From NCBI GenBank assembly GCA_037043455.1, contig JAWPHD010004372.1, positions 62,001 through 126,000 of the forward strand: a stretch of 64,000 bases of DNA. The letters are read 5' to 3'. Of the stretch, positions 22,401 to 32,639 are shown in pieces (position 1 is the first letter of the stretch; every line of letters starts with the position of its first letter). The DNA is from Cyrtodaria siliqua (taxonomy: Eukaryota > Mollusca > Bivalvia > Adapedonta > Hiatellidae). The notes beneath the pieces were generated by a model. The model was given only the letters and a program-made list of their open reading frames with translations. It did not search any database and was not told the DNA's origin. The translations under genes were made by a program, and so were the position numbers.

Positions 22401-25400
22401 CATTATTTTCCCCAAACTTAACCTTGGTTAGGTAACTTAACCTCGGTTAGGTAACTTAACCTCAGTTAACTTTATGTGATTGTCTCACTTTATGTCTTTG
22501 ATACTTGGTCATATGTATTGTTGGCATAGGGAAAACCTTGAAAAATGTTCTTCTCTAAAATCTCAAAGCACAGAGCTTTCATATATAAACCTGTAGTATC
22601 AGCTTATGGTTCACTACCAAGTTTGTTCAAATGATCACCCTGGGTGAAATTCGGCCCAGGAGTCACAGTTTTAAATAATGTTGTATAGGAAAATATTAAA
22701 CAAATCTTCTTCACTGAAACTACATGAGCTAGAGGTTTAATATTATGCATTTACCATTAGTCCTCTACCAAGTTTTAAATGGCGACCCTGACGTTAAATC
22801 TGACCACGCACCAGCGATCACTTGTTTTACATAGCTTTATATAGATACAAAATGAAAAGATCTTCTCCTTAGAGGACACAAGTTATAGAGCTCTCATATA
22901 TTGCATGTAGTATGAGAGGTACAGATTATGAGAGGTACAGCTATAGGTCTAATATTGTGCATGTACCATAAGCTTATGACCCTCTATCAAGTTTGTTCAA
23001 ATCGTGACCATGGGTTCAAATTTGGCACCACCGCAGAGGTCACGTGTTTTACACAAACTTGTACAGGAAAAAAACTTAAAAGAATTAACTTTCTTCTCTG
23101 AAACCACAGTGATACACTTACTGAGCATAAACAGATGGATACATCCATCCAATCAGTATCGGCCCAGGGTCCGTCCCCACTAGGGACATGTAGCAAATTG
23201 GTCTTAACTTGGAAACTGTTGAGCTCCCCACCATATAACCATATGTATGTTATACACAATGTGAGAATATGGACGATTCCGGAACTGCTCTGCGCAAAGT
23301 AAGAATTATTAAAATGCCCGACGATTCCGGAATTGTGCAAGGGGTTAATCGATATAAAATATGCACCAAGTGTCGGCGCAATTTGAGAATGTTTTGCGCA
23401 AAGTACGAATTTGTGTTGGGATTTAAAAAGGAATATAGTGTTTTGAAACCTATTTATTTCTATTTACATATGCTTAATTATTTCATCCGTCTGTTATAAA
23501 AGATAAAATGTATAACAAAAATCATAGTTTGGTTTGGTAAATAAATAACATGAACTTACTTATTGAGAAACAAGTTGAAGCCCTCAAACAATAAAGCGCG
23601 GATTTATATTACTGAAATAAGGAGATACATTCTGGCTAAGAACATATAAACAAGTGAAGTACAGTGGTGCAATTCACCATTTTAACTGAAATGAACTGAA
23701 GGTTCAAAGCTTTCCGGCAATTCGTTTTTGAGAAATGAGGAAAAACAAAAACGTTTACCAAAACGTCAAAATGCGTAGACGGACATACGGACGGACGGAC
23801 ACAGACAGAAGATAGACGGAAATCGCCAAACGACAAGCCTGGATTTGCTACGCAATCCGGCTAAAAATAAAAAGCAAAACGCGACATAGACAATAATATT
23901 TCTTATAACAGGTCAAATTGGGCATTCCATATATATTTTAAAGACTTGACTATGATCTCTATATACAAACATGAGACCCTGGTTTGGTGCCATATACCTT
24001 CGTATATACTTGCATATAGAAAAGAAGTCAAATATTGAACATCTGTCAAATAACAAACACGTCAATTGCTCAATAAATGCATCAGGTGTTAAAGCTACAA
24101 CTACTACTACTAATTGCATTTGCATGTTTTAATCATATTTATTAAAGTATTATACTGATAAGGTATACAAATATATTAAATGTCAAACTGTCTTATTGTT
24201 CAGAACATCTGTCATCTGCCACCTGTACTAAAAACAATCATTTACACATACCGTTGAGAACAAATAACCAGTTTATGGTATTGCTATTAATGACATTTGA
24301 ATATTTGAATGATACTTAATAAATAGTGGATATTAATATACATTTTATAGACAATGAGGAGATAAACACACGTTGCATCACGCGTATACGTGCAATTTAA
24401 ACATACGTTATTGCTTTTATATTATATATATAAAGCAACATGTTTGAGCTACAAGTTCTTCCAGCATTATTAACGAAGGCCTTTGCCTACAGTATTACAA
24501 TTAACCACTAGAACCAAAACTTCCCTACTTTGTGCTAATTACTACTGTGCGCACGGAAGATTCTGGAATTGAACCGCGCATTTTGAGAATTCCGATAATG
24601 ACGCGCGTTTTAAAAATTCTTACTTTTCGCAGAGCAATTTTGGAATTGACCATATTCTCATTTTGCATAACATATACACTCACTGGGCATGAACAGACGG
24701 ATACAACCATCCCACCAGCATTGGCCCCGGCGTCCGTCCCCACCCCTTCGGGCATAATACACAACCCTTGGGACATAGTACCTGTGTCATAACGTGGAAA
24801 CCATTGAGATCCCCACCATATACACCTTAACGCGGGTGCAGTAATTTGTGATATTGCACCATTGACTGCGTGATCTCATTCTGTTTGAATTATAAGCTTT
24901 TTTAAAACAGTTTTCATCTTTGCGAAGATAATCAGGTGAGCTTTTCAGTGCCATTTTGGTCCTCTTGTTTAATATTCCACATGCTTGTAGATGGGCCGTG
25001 AATCCAACTATGGCTGTGCTTGCATCTTTTGTTGCTACAGAAGTGAATATGTCGGCATATGTATCTTGCCCAGATAAGAATGTGTGACGCAATATTTCAG
25101 TCAACTTAACGTGATCTCAACATAATTTAAATCGTCTTACGACATTTTATGTCATTAAGTCGCTGTGTGGATGTTGCGCAAACACTATATACAACTTATG
25201 TCGCTTTTTATTAAGTCGTTCTGACTCGAAATATTGTAGTATATCAACATAGATTATGTCAACATAGGATTATATATCGTGACATGTCGTTCTATTTATG
25301 GTCATAGACAACACATCATCTGAGGGGTACATTAAAGCTTCCATAGTCCAGGCATGCTTCCCCGGCACATTTTGAAAACGTAGGACGTCTCTAGTGCGTT

Positions 25401-25497
25401 TTGGCGTATATTTAGATTTATGCAAAATCACATTTTAAAATTCAAAAAATTAATACACTATTATTTCATTGTTATATTTTTCAACCATGCATGTGAA
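19491..25497 (-). repeat. Giant inverted repeat, right arm (6.0 kb)
   Basis: Mirror of 12854-18333. The outermost shared bases are CAACCATGCATGTGAA at about 25482-25498; beyond that the two arms diverge. This arm carries 675 bp (22771-23445) not in the other arm. That extra part includes a diverged further copy of a sequence present elsewhere in the arm (an ATACATCCATCC...GTCCGTCCCC block at about 23140-23180, related to 24690-24740), so it is itself repeat-derived. Its outer edge abuts the truncated gag of a Gypsy element. Confidence 0.93.
21230..21410 (+). mobile_element. tRNA-derived SINE in the right palindrome arm
   Basis: Mirror copy of 16430-16595, with only a few differences. It carries a GGGGTTTGAATCCCACTGGG B-box-like segment at 21252-21271 and the GTGGTCTGCCTCCACCAC hairpin near 21354-21371. 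Confidence 0.6.
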
Positions 25498-25504
25498 CAA
25501 TTTA

Positions 25505-26290
25505 TTACAAGACTAAAACATTAAAATTACCGACTGTAAATATCTAGACAATACCAAAGAAGAAATGATAAGAGATCGAATAGTATTCGGAGTGTGCAAT
25601 CAAAAATTAAGGCAAAAATTAATAAATGAAGGTGAAGAATTGACACTAGATAAAGCAATTCAAATACTAGTATCTCAAAACTTTGAATATTGCAAACAAC
25701 AAATGATTTTACTTAACCCGAAACAACAGGACGTAAATTACGTACAAAACGTCGTGGACATGTACGTGGTAGAGTGCGAGGGCGTGGTCGGCAACCGGGG
25801 CCCAGGAGAGACCAGCCGACACATACCAAAGGACGAGATCGTCAGTGCAACTACTGTGGTAACCCACCACATAAAGAAAGGACACAGTGCCCTGCAATGG
25901 GTCAGACTTGCCACAAGTGTAATAAGAAAAACCACTGGAAAAAAGTGTGCAAGGCCAAACATGTTCATGAAGTGCAGTATGGGACGGAAAGTGCAAATGA
26001 TGATTCCTGGATTGACAACTACTTTATTGACACGGTGAGTCAAACACAATCGTCCGCCCAATCGTCCGCTCCTAACAAAGCATTTGTACATGTAAACATT
26101 GGCCCAAAATCGCAAAGTATCCGATTCAAAATTGACACGGGATCTAGCGTAAACACGATCACTAAAAGAGACTTCGAATCGCTCAATTTCCAATCCCCGT
26201 TGGAGGCCCCAGACTTCAAATTGACCTCGTATTCAGGTGATACTTTTCAAGTTCTGTGAAAGGTCAATCTAAATTGCAAATATCGTGCAT
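25505..26290 (+). pseudogene. Ty3/Gypsy (Mag-like) gag C-terminus and protease, truncated and frameshifted
   Basis: Gag packages retrotransposon RNA and the protease processes the polyprotein. From about 25505 the reading is the C-terminal half of gag (MIRDRIVFGVCNQKLRQKL, ELTLDKAIQILVSQNFEYCK). A frameshift near 25745 leads into an Arg/Gly-rich segment and two zinc knuckles, CNYCGNPPHKERTQC and CHKCNKKNHWKKVC. The aspartic protease follows with FKIDTGSSVNTI (about 26128-26163). A TGA ends this frame at 26257-26259. The paired knuckles with C-P-A-x-G between them suggest the Mag lineage. No 5' LTR, leader or gag N-terminus is present: the sequence is cut at the edge of the palindrome. Confidence 0.85.
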
Positions 26291-27250
26291 CACAGGTGAG
26301 CGCGACGTCTTACATTGTAAATAATGATGCACCGCCGCTAATTGGTCTGCAAACATCACTTGATCTGGATTTGCTACAGCTTACTTACGCAATTGACCGA
26401 GAACGCGATAATCAAATGACTAAGGCATCCATTATGTCTGAGTACGGTGAGCTTTTCAGGGGCGTAGGCATACTCTCTGGTAAATGCAAGTTGCACCTCC
26501 GTGAGGATGCCGTTCACGTGGTGACGCCACCAAGACGCGTACCGGAAGCTCTACAATCACGTTTGAAAACAGAAATTGATCATATGGTCAAAGACATGAT
26601 AATAAAGCCGATAACCGAGCTACCAACTGGGTACATCAAATCGTGGTTGTTGAAAAACCCAACCACAAACCACGTATTTGCCAAGACCCCAAGCAACTTA
26701 ATGACGCGATACGTAGACCGCACTATGATATGTCAACGCTAGACGATGTAACCGCCAAACTGGCTGGCGCAACACACTTTAGCTTACTAGACCTGACTCA
26801 CGCATATTGGAATGTTCAGTTAGACGAAGAGGCGTCATTTCTGACCACATTCGCGACACCATTGGGGAGGTACCGTTATCTACGTCTTCCCTGTGGTATA
26901 ACGTCATCGAACGACATATTTTGTCAAAAAGTAAACGAAATATTTGAGGGACTACCAGGCATTCACCCCCTGGTAGACGACATATTAGTGTGGGGAAGCA
27001 CACCCCAGGAACACGACCAAAATCTGACAAAAGTCCTGCTACGCGCACGCGAACGAGGCATTAGATTCAATGCACAGAAATGCACGATCGGGGTTAAATA
27101 GGTGCCATTTTTTGGTCAGGTGATCACAAACAGTGGAATTCAAGCTGACCCGAATAAAATCGAGGCAATTACGAAATTGCCAAGGCCATACTGCCGCTAG
27201 AAAGTAGAAACTCTCTTAGGATTAGTCAATTACATGGTCAAGTTTGCGCC
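26291..27250 (+). pseudogene. Gypsy reverse transcriptase, broken
   Basis: The reverse transcriptase copies element RNA into DNA. Frame 26296-26742 gives the N-terminal part (RRVPEALQSRLKTEIDHM). Near 26640 the frame shifts to one carrying KPRICQDPKQLNDAIRRPHY, FSLLDLTHAYWNVQLDE, LPCGITSSNDIFCQK and the catalytic LVDDILVWG; the aromatic residue usual before V-D-D is Leu here. A TAG follows at 27099-27101 and another at about 27196-27200. The sequence then continues through a 'connection' segment (LGLVNYMVKFAPNL) to the insertion at 27257. Confidence 0.88.
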
Positions 27251-27256
27251 AAATCT

Positions 27257-27877
27257 TATGGAAGACGGATGCGGCCATTTCGACTTCGCGACGTTTGGCC
27301 CTGTTAATACAAGGCGAAAAGTCGAAGGCGAAAAGTCGCCAACACGAAAAGTCGAAGGCGAAATGTCGCCAACCCGAAAAGTCGAAGGCGAAAAGTCGCA
27401 AACCCGCCGTTTTGGACGAAATTTCGACTCGCAAAGTCGCCAATCCGATAGTTAAAATTTCGCCACGAAATTTCGTCCAAAACGGCGGGTTTGTGATTTT
27501 TCGCCTTCGACTTTTCGGGTTGGCGACTTTTCGCCTTTGACCTTTCGGGTTGGCGACTTTCGTGTTGGCGACTTTTCGACTTCAAGATATATATCCCGTT
27601 TGTTGACTCACTTGCAATAGTCAATTATGTGAAACGGATGCGGCCATTTTGACTTTTCGCCTCGAGTTTTCGCCTTGTTAATAACCCTTTCCACAATGCG
27701 AACAGTCGCCTACCCGAAAAGTCGCAAAAACGGCGGGTTTGCGACTTTTCGCCTTCGACTTTTCGGGTTGGCGACTTTTCGTATTGGCGACTTTTCGCCT
27801 TCGACTTTTCGCCTTGTATTAACAGGGCGAAAAGTCGCGAAGTCGCGAAGTCGAAATGGCCGCATCCGTCTTCCATA
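27257..27877. mobile_element. 621-bp palindromic MITE with AAATCT target duplication
   Basis: The left end TATGGAAGACGGATGCGGCC and the right end ending GGCCGCATCCGTCTTCCATA form perfect inverted termini; the arms continue through TTTCGACTTCGCGA. The interior is made of inverted GGCGAAAAGTCG / CGACTTTTCGCC units, so most of the element can fold. AAATCT is duplicated at 27251-27256 and 27878-27883. Element plus one duplication is 627 bp, a multiple of three, and the reading frame on both sides is the same, so precise removal restores the Gypsy frame. Open frames inside are artefacts of the repeat. Confidence 0.9.
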
Positions 27878-27883
27878 AAATCT

Positions 27884-28427
27884 AGCTGAGATTACCGCAC
27901 ACCTTAGGAGCCTTCTTAAGAAGAACGTTGAATTTTTGTGGGACACGCCGCATGAACAGGCATTATCCAAGGTCAAAGAAATCATAACACGGTCACCAGT
28001 GCTAGGTTATTACGACCCCAAGAAAACAACTGTACTTGAAACCGACGCGAGTAAATATGGGGTAGGCTGCTGTCTCATGCAAAACGAGCGACCCATAGCG
28101 TACGCCAGTAAGTCGTTGACGCAAACTGAAATAGGTTACGCCGTAATTGAGAAAGAATTACTTGGAATCTTTTTTGTAGTAAAGCGTTTTCATCAATTCA
28201 CGTACGGTAGAGAAGTTATTGTACACTGCGATCACAAACCAATTTCCGCCATTATGAAAAAGCCGCTGTCAGCTGCTCCGCCACGATTGTCTAGAATGCT
28301 TCTCGCATTAGCCAAATATCAGATCACAGTACGCCATGTACCCGGAAAAGAAATCCCGGTGAGTGATTGTCTCTCTAGACAATCATTACCAGACACATTT
28401 CCGGAAATGAAGAGAAGGTCTAGATAA
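27884..28427 (+). pseudogene. Gypsy RNase H domain
   Basis: Continues the pol frame after the MITE. It has FLWDTPHEQALSKVKE-type connection sequence (reading from about 27930), then the RNase H core: TDASKYGVGCCL (first Asp), IEKELLGIFF (Glu), VHCDHKPI (Asp), and the terminal VRHVPGKEIPVSDCLSR. All four acidic landmarks are present. The frame closes with a TAG at 28425-28427, and the next domain is in another frame, so a frameshift lies around 28420-28435. Confidence 0.9.
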
Positions 28428-28431
28428 CTAC

Positions 28432-29643
28432 GTGCACACAGTGCAAATACAGTTACACGTAACAGACCAGAGACTTGAAATAATACGCGCAGAAACCGCG
28501 AAAGACTCTCAAATGCAAAAATTGAAACGGGCTATAACCGGGGGCTGGCCATTATCTGGAGCGAAATGTGATCGCGATATCGTAGAATATTTCAATCACC
28601 GAGACGAAATTTGTACAGAGGATGGTCTGATATTTCGAGGTCATACCCTGGTAATCCCAAAATCATTGCGAAATGAACTTGTGCAAAAAGTTCACTCATC
28701 ACACATGGGAATTACTAAGACACTAGAACGCGCCAAAGATTCTTTGTTTTGGCCGGGCATGTCTAAACAAATAACAGATTACGTTACAAACTGCCCAGCT
28801 TGTCTTACACACAGGAACGCAAACGCTTCGCTACCTCTTATTACGACACAATTCCCAGACAGGCCGTTCCAGCAAATCGCGACTGATTTATTCCATTTCC
28901 ATGGAAAAGATTACCTATTGACAATTGACTATTACAGTAGGTTTTTCGAAATTGATTACTTGCCAAACACAAGGTCACAGACAGTAATCACGAAATTACA
29001 AAAACATATGTCAAGAATGTCAATTCCGGATGTTCTAGTATCCGACAACGGTACACAGTTTTCAAGTGCTGAATTCCGAAACTTCGCCCAAAGTTGGGGA
29101 TTCGAACATCGGACCTCTTCGCCAGGTTACCCACACATTAATGGCTTGGCTGAAAAGGCCGTAGGAACAGCGAAAGATCTTATGCAAACAGCATTGGACA
29201 CTAAAACAAATGTGTACTTAGCATTACTTGAGTATCGTAACACGCCGTTACAATGCGGTTACACACCAAGCCAATTGGCTCTCGGGCGCCGAACCAAATT
29301 AATTGTGCCAATTACAAACAAGGCATTGCAACCAACTTTGATCAATGATAAGCAAGTATGTAAACGCATGCAAGAATAAAAAATCCGACAAAACTTGAAC
29401 TATGACAAATTAGTACGACCGTTACCGCCTTTGTCTGTTAATGATTCCGTTCGTATCAAATTTGGAAAAATCTGGAAGATAGGAAAAATCATGAAGGTTC
29501 ACGGTGAGCGTTCCTACATAGTACAAACGACGGATGATAGTATTTACCGCAGAAATAGGTCAGTGTTGCACAAAACGCGCGAAAATACAAATGAAATTGA
29601 GCCATTTGAAGCGTTAGTGTTGCAGCCTGATAAACCAAAATGA
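28432..29643 (+). pseudogene. Gypsy integrase with GPY/F-like C-terminus, one in-frame stop
   Basis: The integrase inserts the cDNA into chromosomes. The N-terminal zinc site is HSSHMGITKTLERAK followed by CPACLTHR. The DD35E core is ATDLFHFHGKDY with TIDYYSRFFEI, then LVSDNGTQFSS, then HINGLAEKAVG. After a single in-frame TAA (29377-29379) the same frame continues as 29395-29643, with LPPLSVNDSVRIKFG, RSYIVQTTDDSIYRRNRSVL, a GPY/F-like module. The catalytic residues are intact, so this part decayed recently. No 3' LTR was identified in 29644-29900. Confidence 0.9.
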
Positions 29644-30211
29644 TCCCCTAGGGAAGCCCCTAGCAGAACAGCAGTCAATTCCAGAACAGCAAATTGACCC
29701 GCCGATGAATTCATACTCGGGTTACAAGACAAGGGCTGGACGATTAGTGATTGGCAACCGTAGATATGTAGGCGATGAATGGGGAAAATGAGGAGAGATC
29801 AACATCAATCAAGTGGAAGCCAAATATAAACAATTAATTATACATGTAATAAAACGCAAATACAAACACTGCGTACACTCAACAGTTTACTAAGAACATT
29901 ATATTCATAGATATATTAATATACACGTTTAAACAAATCAATGAATCTTTATTGTTATACTTATTTTGATATTTTTCTATCATATAATTATTACCATATA
30001 TGAGCATCTTTATTAAAACAAGAGATATGTTGTATAATGAAACTAACTATAGCCATGGTAATGCTTCAATGATATTTGTTAAGGGCTACGCACTTGTATA
30101 TTAAACGTCGTAGTTGTGTTCTCTATTCACATTTGTGATAACTCTTACTGAGTACTACTATGGATATAAAATATACTTGTCAACTGCACAATAGTGCACC
30201 AACATAAAACA
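29644..30211. other. End of the Gypsy element and AT-rich flank
   Basis: A short further coding-like stretch (YSGYKTRAGRLVIGNRRY, about 29711-29764) belongs to the pol C-terminus and ends at TGA 29788-29790. Beyond it the DNA is AT-rich with no gene. No purine-rich tract or LTR pair could be recognised. Confidence 0.45.
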
Positions 30212-30335
30212 GTCACTTTCCATTATGATGTGGTGACTTTACATTATAATGTGGTCACTTTCTGTTAAGATGTCACTTTACATTATGATGTGGTCACTTT
30301 ACCTTATGATGTGGTTACTTTTCATTCTGATTCGT
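30212..30335 (+). repeat. ~20-bp minisatellite, five to six units
   Basis: Units of the form CATTATGATGTGGTCACTTTA with single-base and length variants, in direct tandem. No gene is associated. Confidence 0.8.
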
Positions 30336-31665
30336 TTCTTTAAAGTGGATTTCTATTTCGCCTAGTACACTGACCAGATTTTTTCTTTGTCAATTTGATT
30401 TTTTAGGTTTTACTATTCGTAGAATAGAAGAGCTATTGTAGATCTCTTCGAATTTTGGATGATGTGATAACATGGCTTATTTTATTCAGAAATGATGTCT
30501 CGTCTGCACTCGCTGGATAAATGGACTATTTTATGGACCAGTTTATTTCACATAAAAAACAAAACAACTTTGAGTAAAACTGTTCCAATCTTTTCGAATA
30601 TAAAGCGAACAATTTCTGCCATATAAGTATTCTTTCTAATATTATGTTCACATCAATAGTGTTGAATTACTGTCATGTACTATATGGTTGACATTGCTCG
30701 TGCCTAAAATGCGTACATTGTTGAAAATTCACTTGACCATATCTCATCGATTTTGGATTTTTTGGATTAAAGATGGCTGACCAATAGTCCTTAACTCTAA
30801 CACTCAAGCTATGTACTTACTACACACTCGCAGTCTACCATGCATATCACAGGGCTACATAGATTAAACAGTATCGAGTTACTGTTACGACTGTAACATG
30901 TGTACAAGCTAAAATTGCATCATTACAGTTTTAAAAAGTTGTAAACAGTCAGTGTCAATACATCATTCGGATGAGGTATATGTAATAAGGACAAATAGCA
31001 ATCAAAACTGCTCATTTTGTATCACTAATAAGGCAGTGAAACGTTATTTTATTGGGCACTATTTGACTATACCACGGAAGCACAAACGCGATGGTGTAAT
31101 TACGCCTCAATCTGTCAAATGTTTTATGTTATTAGGATAATACAACAATTCCTATCAGCGGAATATTACAATGAGACATAAAAACAAATGAAAAAAATAT
31201 ATATGTTCCTGTACTATGGAACCAGAATCTGCCATTTTACCTGAAACCAGTGCGTTGCTAAGGCATCGCATCAGCGTTAACATCGCGGACGGTGCCATTT
31301 ATAGTCCAGTGTGATAATATAAAGTACTATTTGCAACGAATATAAGATGGCAACAATGTGGGTCACACACTAAGACAATTTCGAAATTACAAAGTAAGTG
31401 CCACAGTTGCATTATATAACTCGAAGCCTGGCACGCAGGAATCTAAATAGGGTTATTCCGATCAACTGAATTGATTGTTGGTTAACGTCTCATCAAAACA
31501 TAACATGTTATTTCGAGCAGTTCCAGAGAGAATCCATAGGAATCCGGGAACCTCGCCCAAGCCTTATGATAGAGTACCACAATAGAGTGATATGGTTTTA
31601 TAGCGCCCGGGCTACGACGAAGAGGCTAAGGGACATTTTTTGTCCAAAGATACATCGAATAACTC
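30336..31665. other. Non-coding, no recognised gene
   Basis: AT-rich. An AGAATAGAAGAGCTATTG segment at 30420-30437 resembles element ends elsewhere in the window. A 62-codon open stretch at 30952-31140 has no recognisable features. Confidence 0.4.
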
Positions 31666-31740
31666 CTGTGGTGCCCGACTCGAACCCGTGATCTCCGGGT
31701 TCTGCGTCAAAGGCAAGTCTGACATATTCGTATATCGAAA
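31666..31740 (-). mobile_element. tRNA-like SINE head, minus strand
   Basis: On the minus strand it reads CTTGCCTTTGACGCAGAACC, then GGAGATCACGGGTTCGAGTC and GGGCACCAC. The B box (GGGTTCGAGTC) is clear. The 5' half does not fold as a complete tRNA, so this is a SINE remnant rather than a tRNA gene. Confidence 0.45.
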
Positions 31741-31929
31741 GGATACTTGGTTTAGTTTTACTCTGATATGTGGATGTATTGCTTCAGTGCCCAACCTGTT
31801 GGCAGTATGCACTTTTTAAATATAGTCAATCGCACGTAAAACATTTTTGAGTTGCTTCCCTTACATCATTAGAGTATCGTCCCTTTGAATTATACCTGCA
31901 TAAAGGTGTGAGTGAACATGGAAATAATT

Positions 31930-32060
31930 AGAAGGCGTTCCTGTGGCCTAGTGGTTACGGCAAGAACTTGTAACCTAGTAGATCATGGGTTCGAAACCTC
32001 AACGAGGCAAATAAATCATAAATAGAAAGACGAAACCTCAACGAGGCAAATAAATCATGA
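31930..32060 (+). mobile_element. tRNA-derived SINE with a duplicated 28-bp segment
   Basis: A box TGGCCTAGTGGTTACGG (31943-31959) and B box GGGTTCGAAACC (31987-31998) are correctly ordered and spaced for a pol III promoter. The segment beginning CGAAACCTCAACGAGGC is present twice, at 31992 and 32031, 39 bp apart. No complete cloverleaf. Confidence 0.6.
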
Positions 32061-32630
32061 CTGAACAATACATGTAATAGTTAGATATATTAGGAAGTAA
32101 TGTGTAATTGTTGTATTTACACGTGCAATGCTTATTGTTTCTGTTTGTCAAAATCCATGCAGCTGGATGTTTTCAATATTGTCAATTCGAATATTACTAA
32201 TATAATGTAATTAGTGATACAATATTTCTACATAAGGCATCAATTAGCTACCTAATATGCCGTGGTAAGGTTCGCTTTTTGGTATTATTTTATTTCGTCG
32301 GGCTAGACGCTTTCCCATGGCCTCGTCCGTCGGATGGGGACAGTAAACCGGCGGTCCCGTGTATCGGAGTTTATCTTCCGAGGAGGTAAACTAATATATT
32401 CATTAGTAGGACAGTTTTCAGGATAAACGTGTATCCTTCCACTCTCTCTGGTGCGGCTCTAAATAACAAATACTATGTTGATGAGCCGTTAAACAGCATT
32501 TTAATATCCGACTGGATATTTTAACGGTAAAAACATACGTAATCAGAACCCGAAAATCGTCCAATCGGGTCACTTCTTTGAGTACAACCGGAGTGAACAT
32601 AAGTAGGAACATTTGTTATGGTAGCAATCG
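32061..32630. other. Non-coding, no recognised feature
   Basis: AT-rich with a GC-richer patch at 32295-32390. Short open frames on both strands show no domain. Confidence 0.4.
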
Positions 32631-32639
32631 GCGATTTTA

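Noticed and set aside
27222..27985. Basic open frames on both strands in the middle of the Gypsy element
   Set aside because: They lie within the palindromic MITE, and their Lys-Ser-Lys repeats are the GGCGAAAAGTCG unit read in frame.
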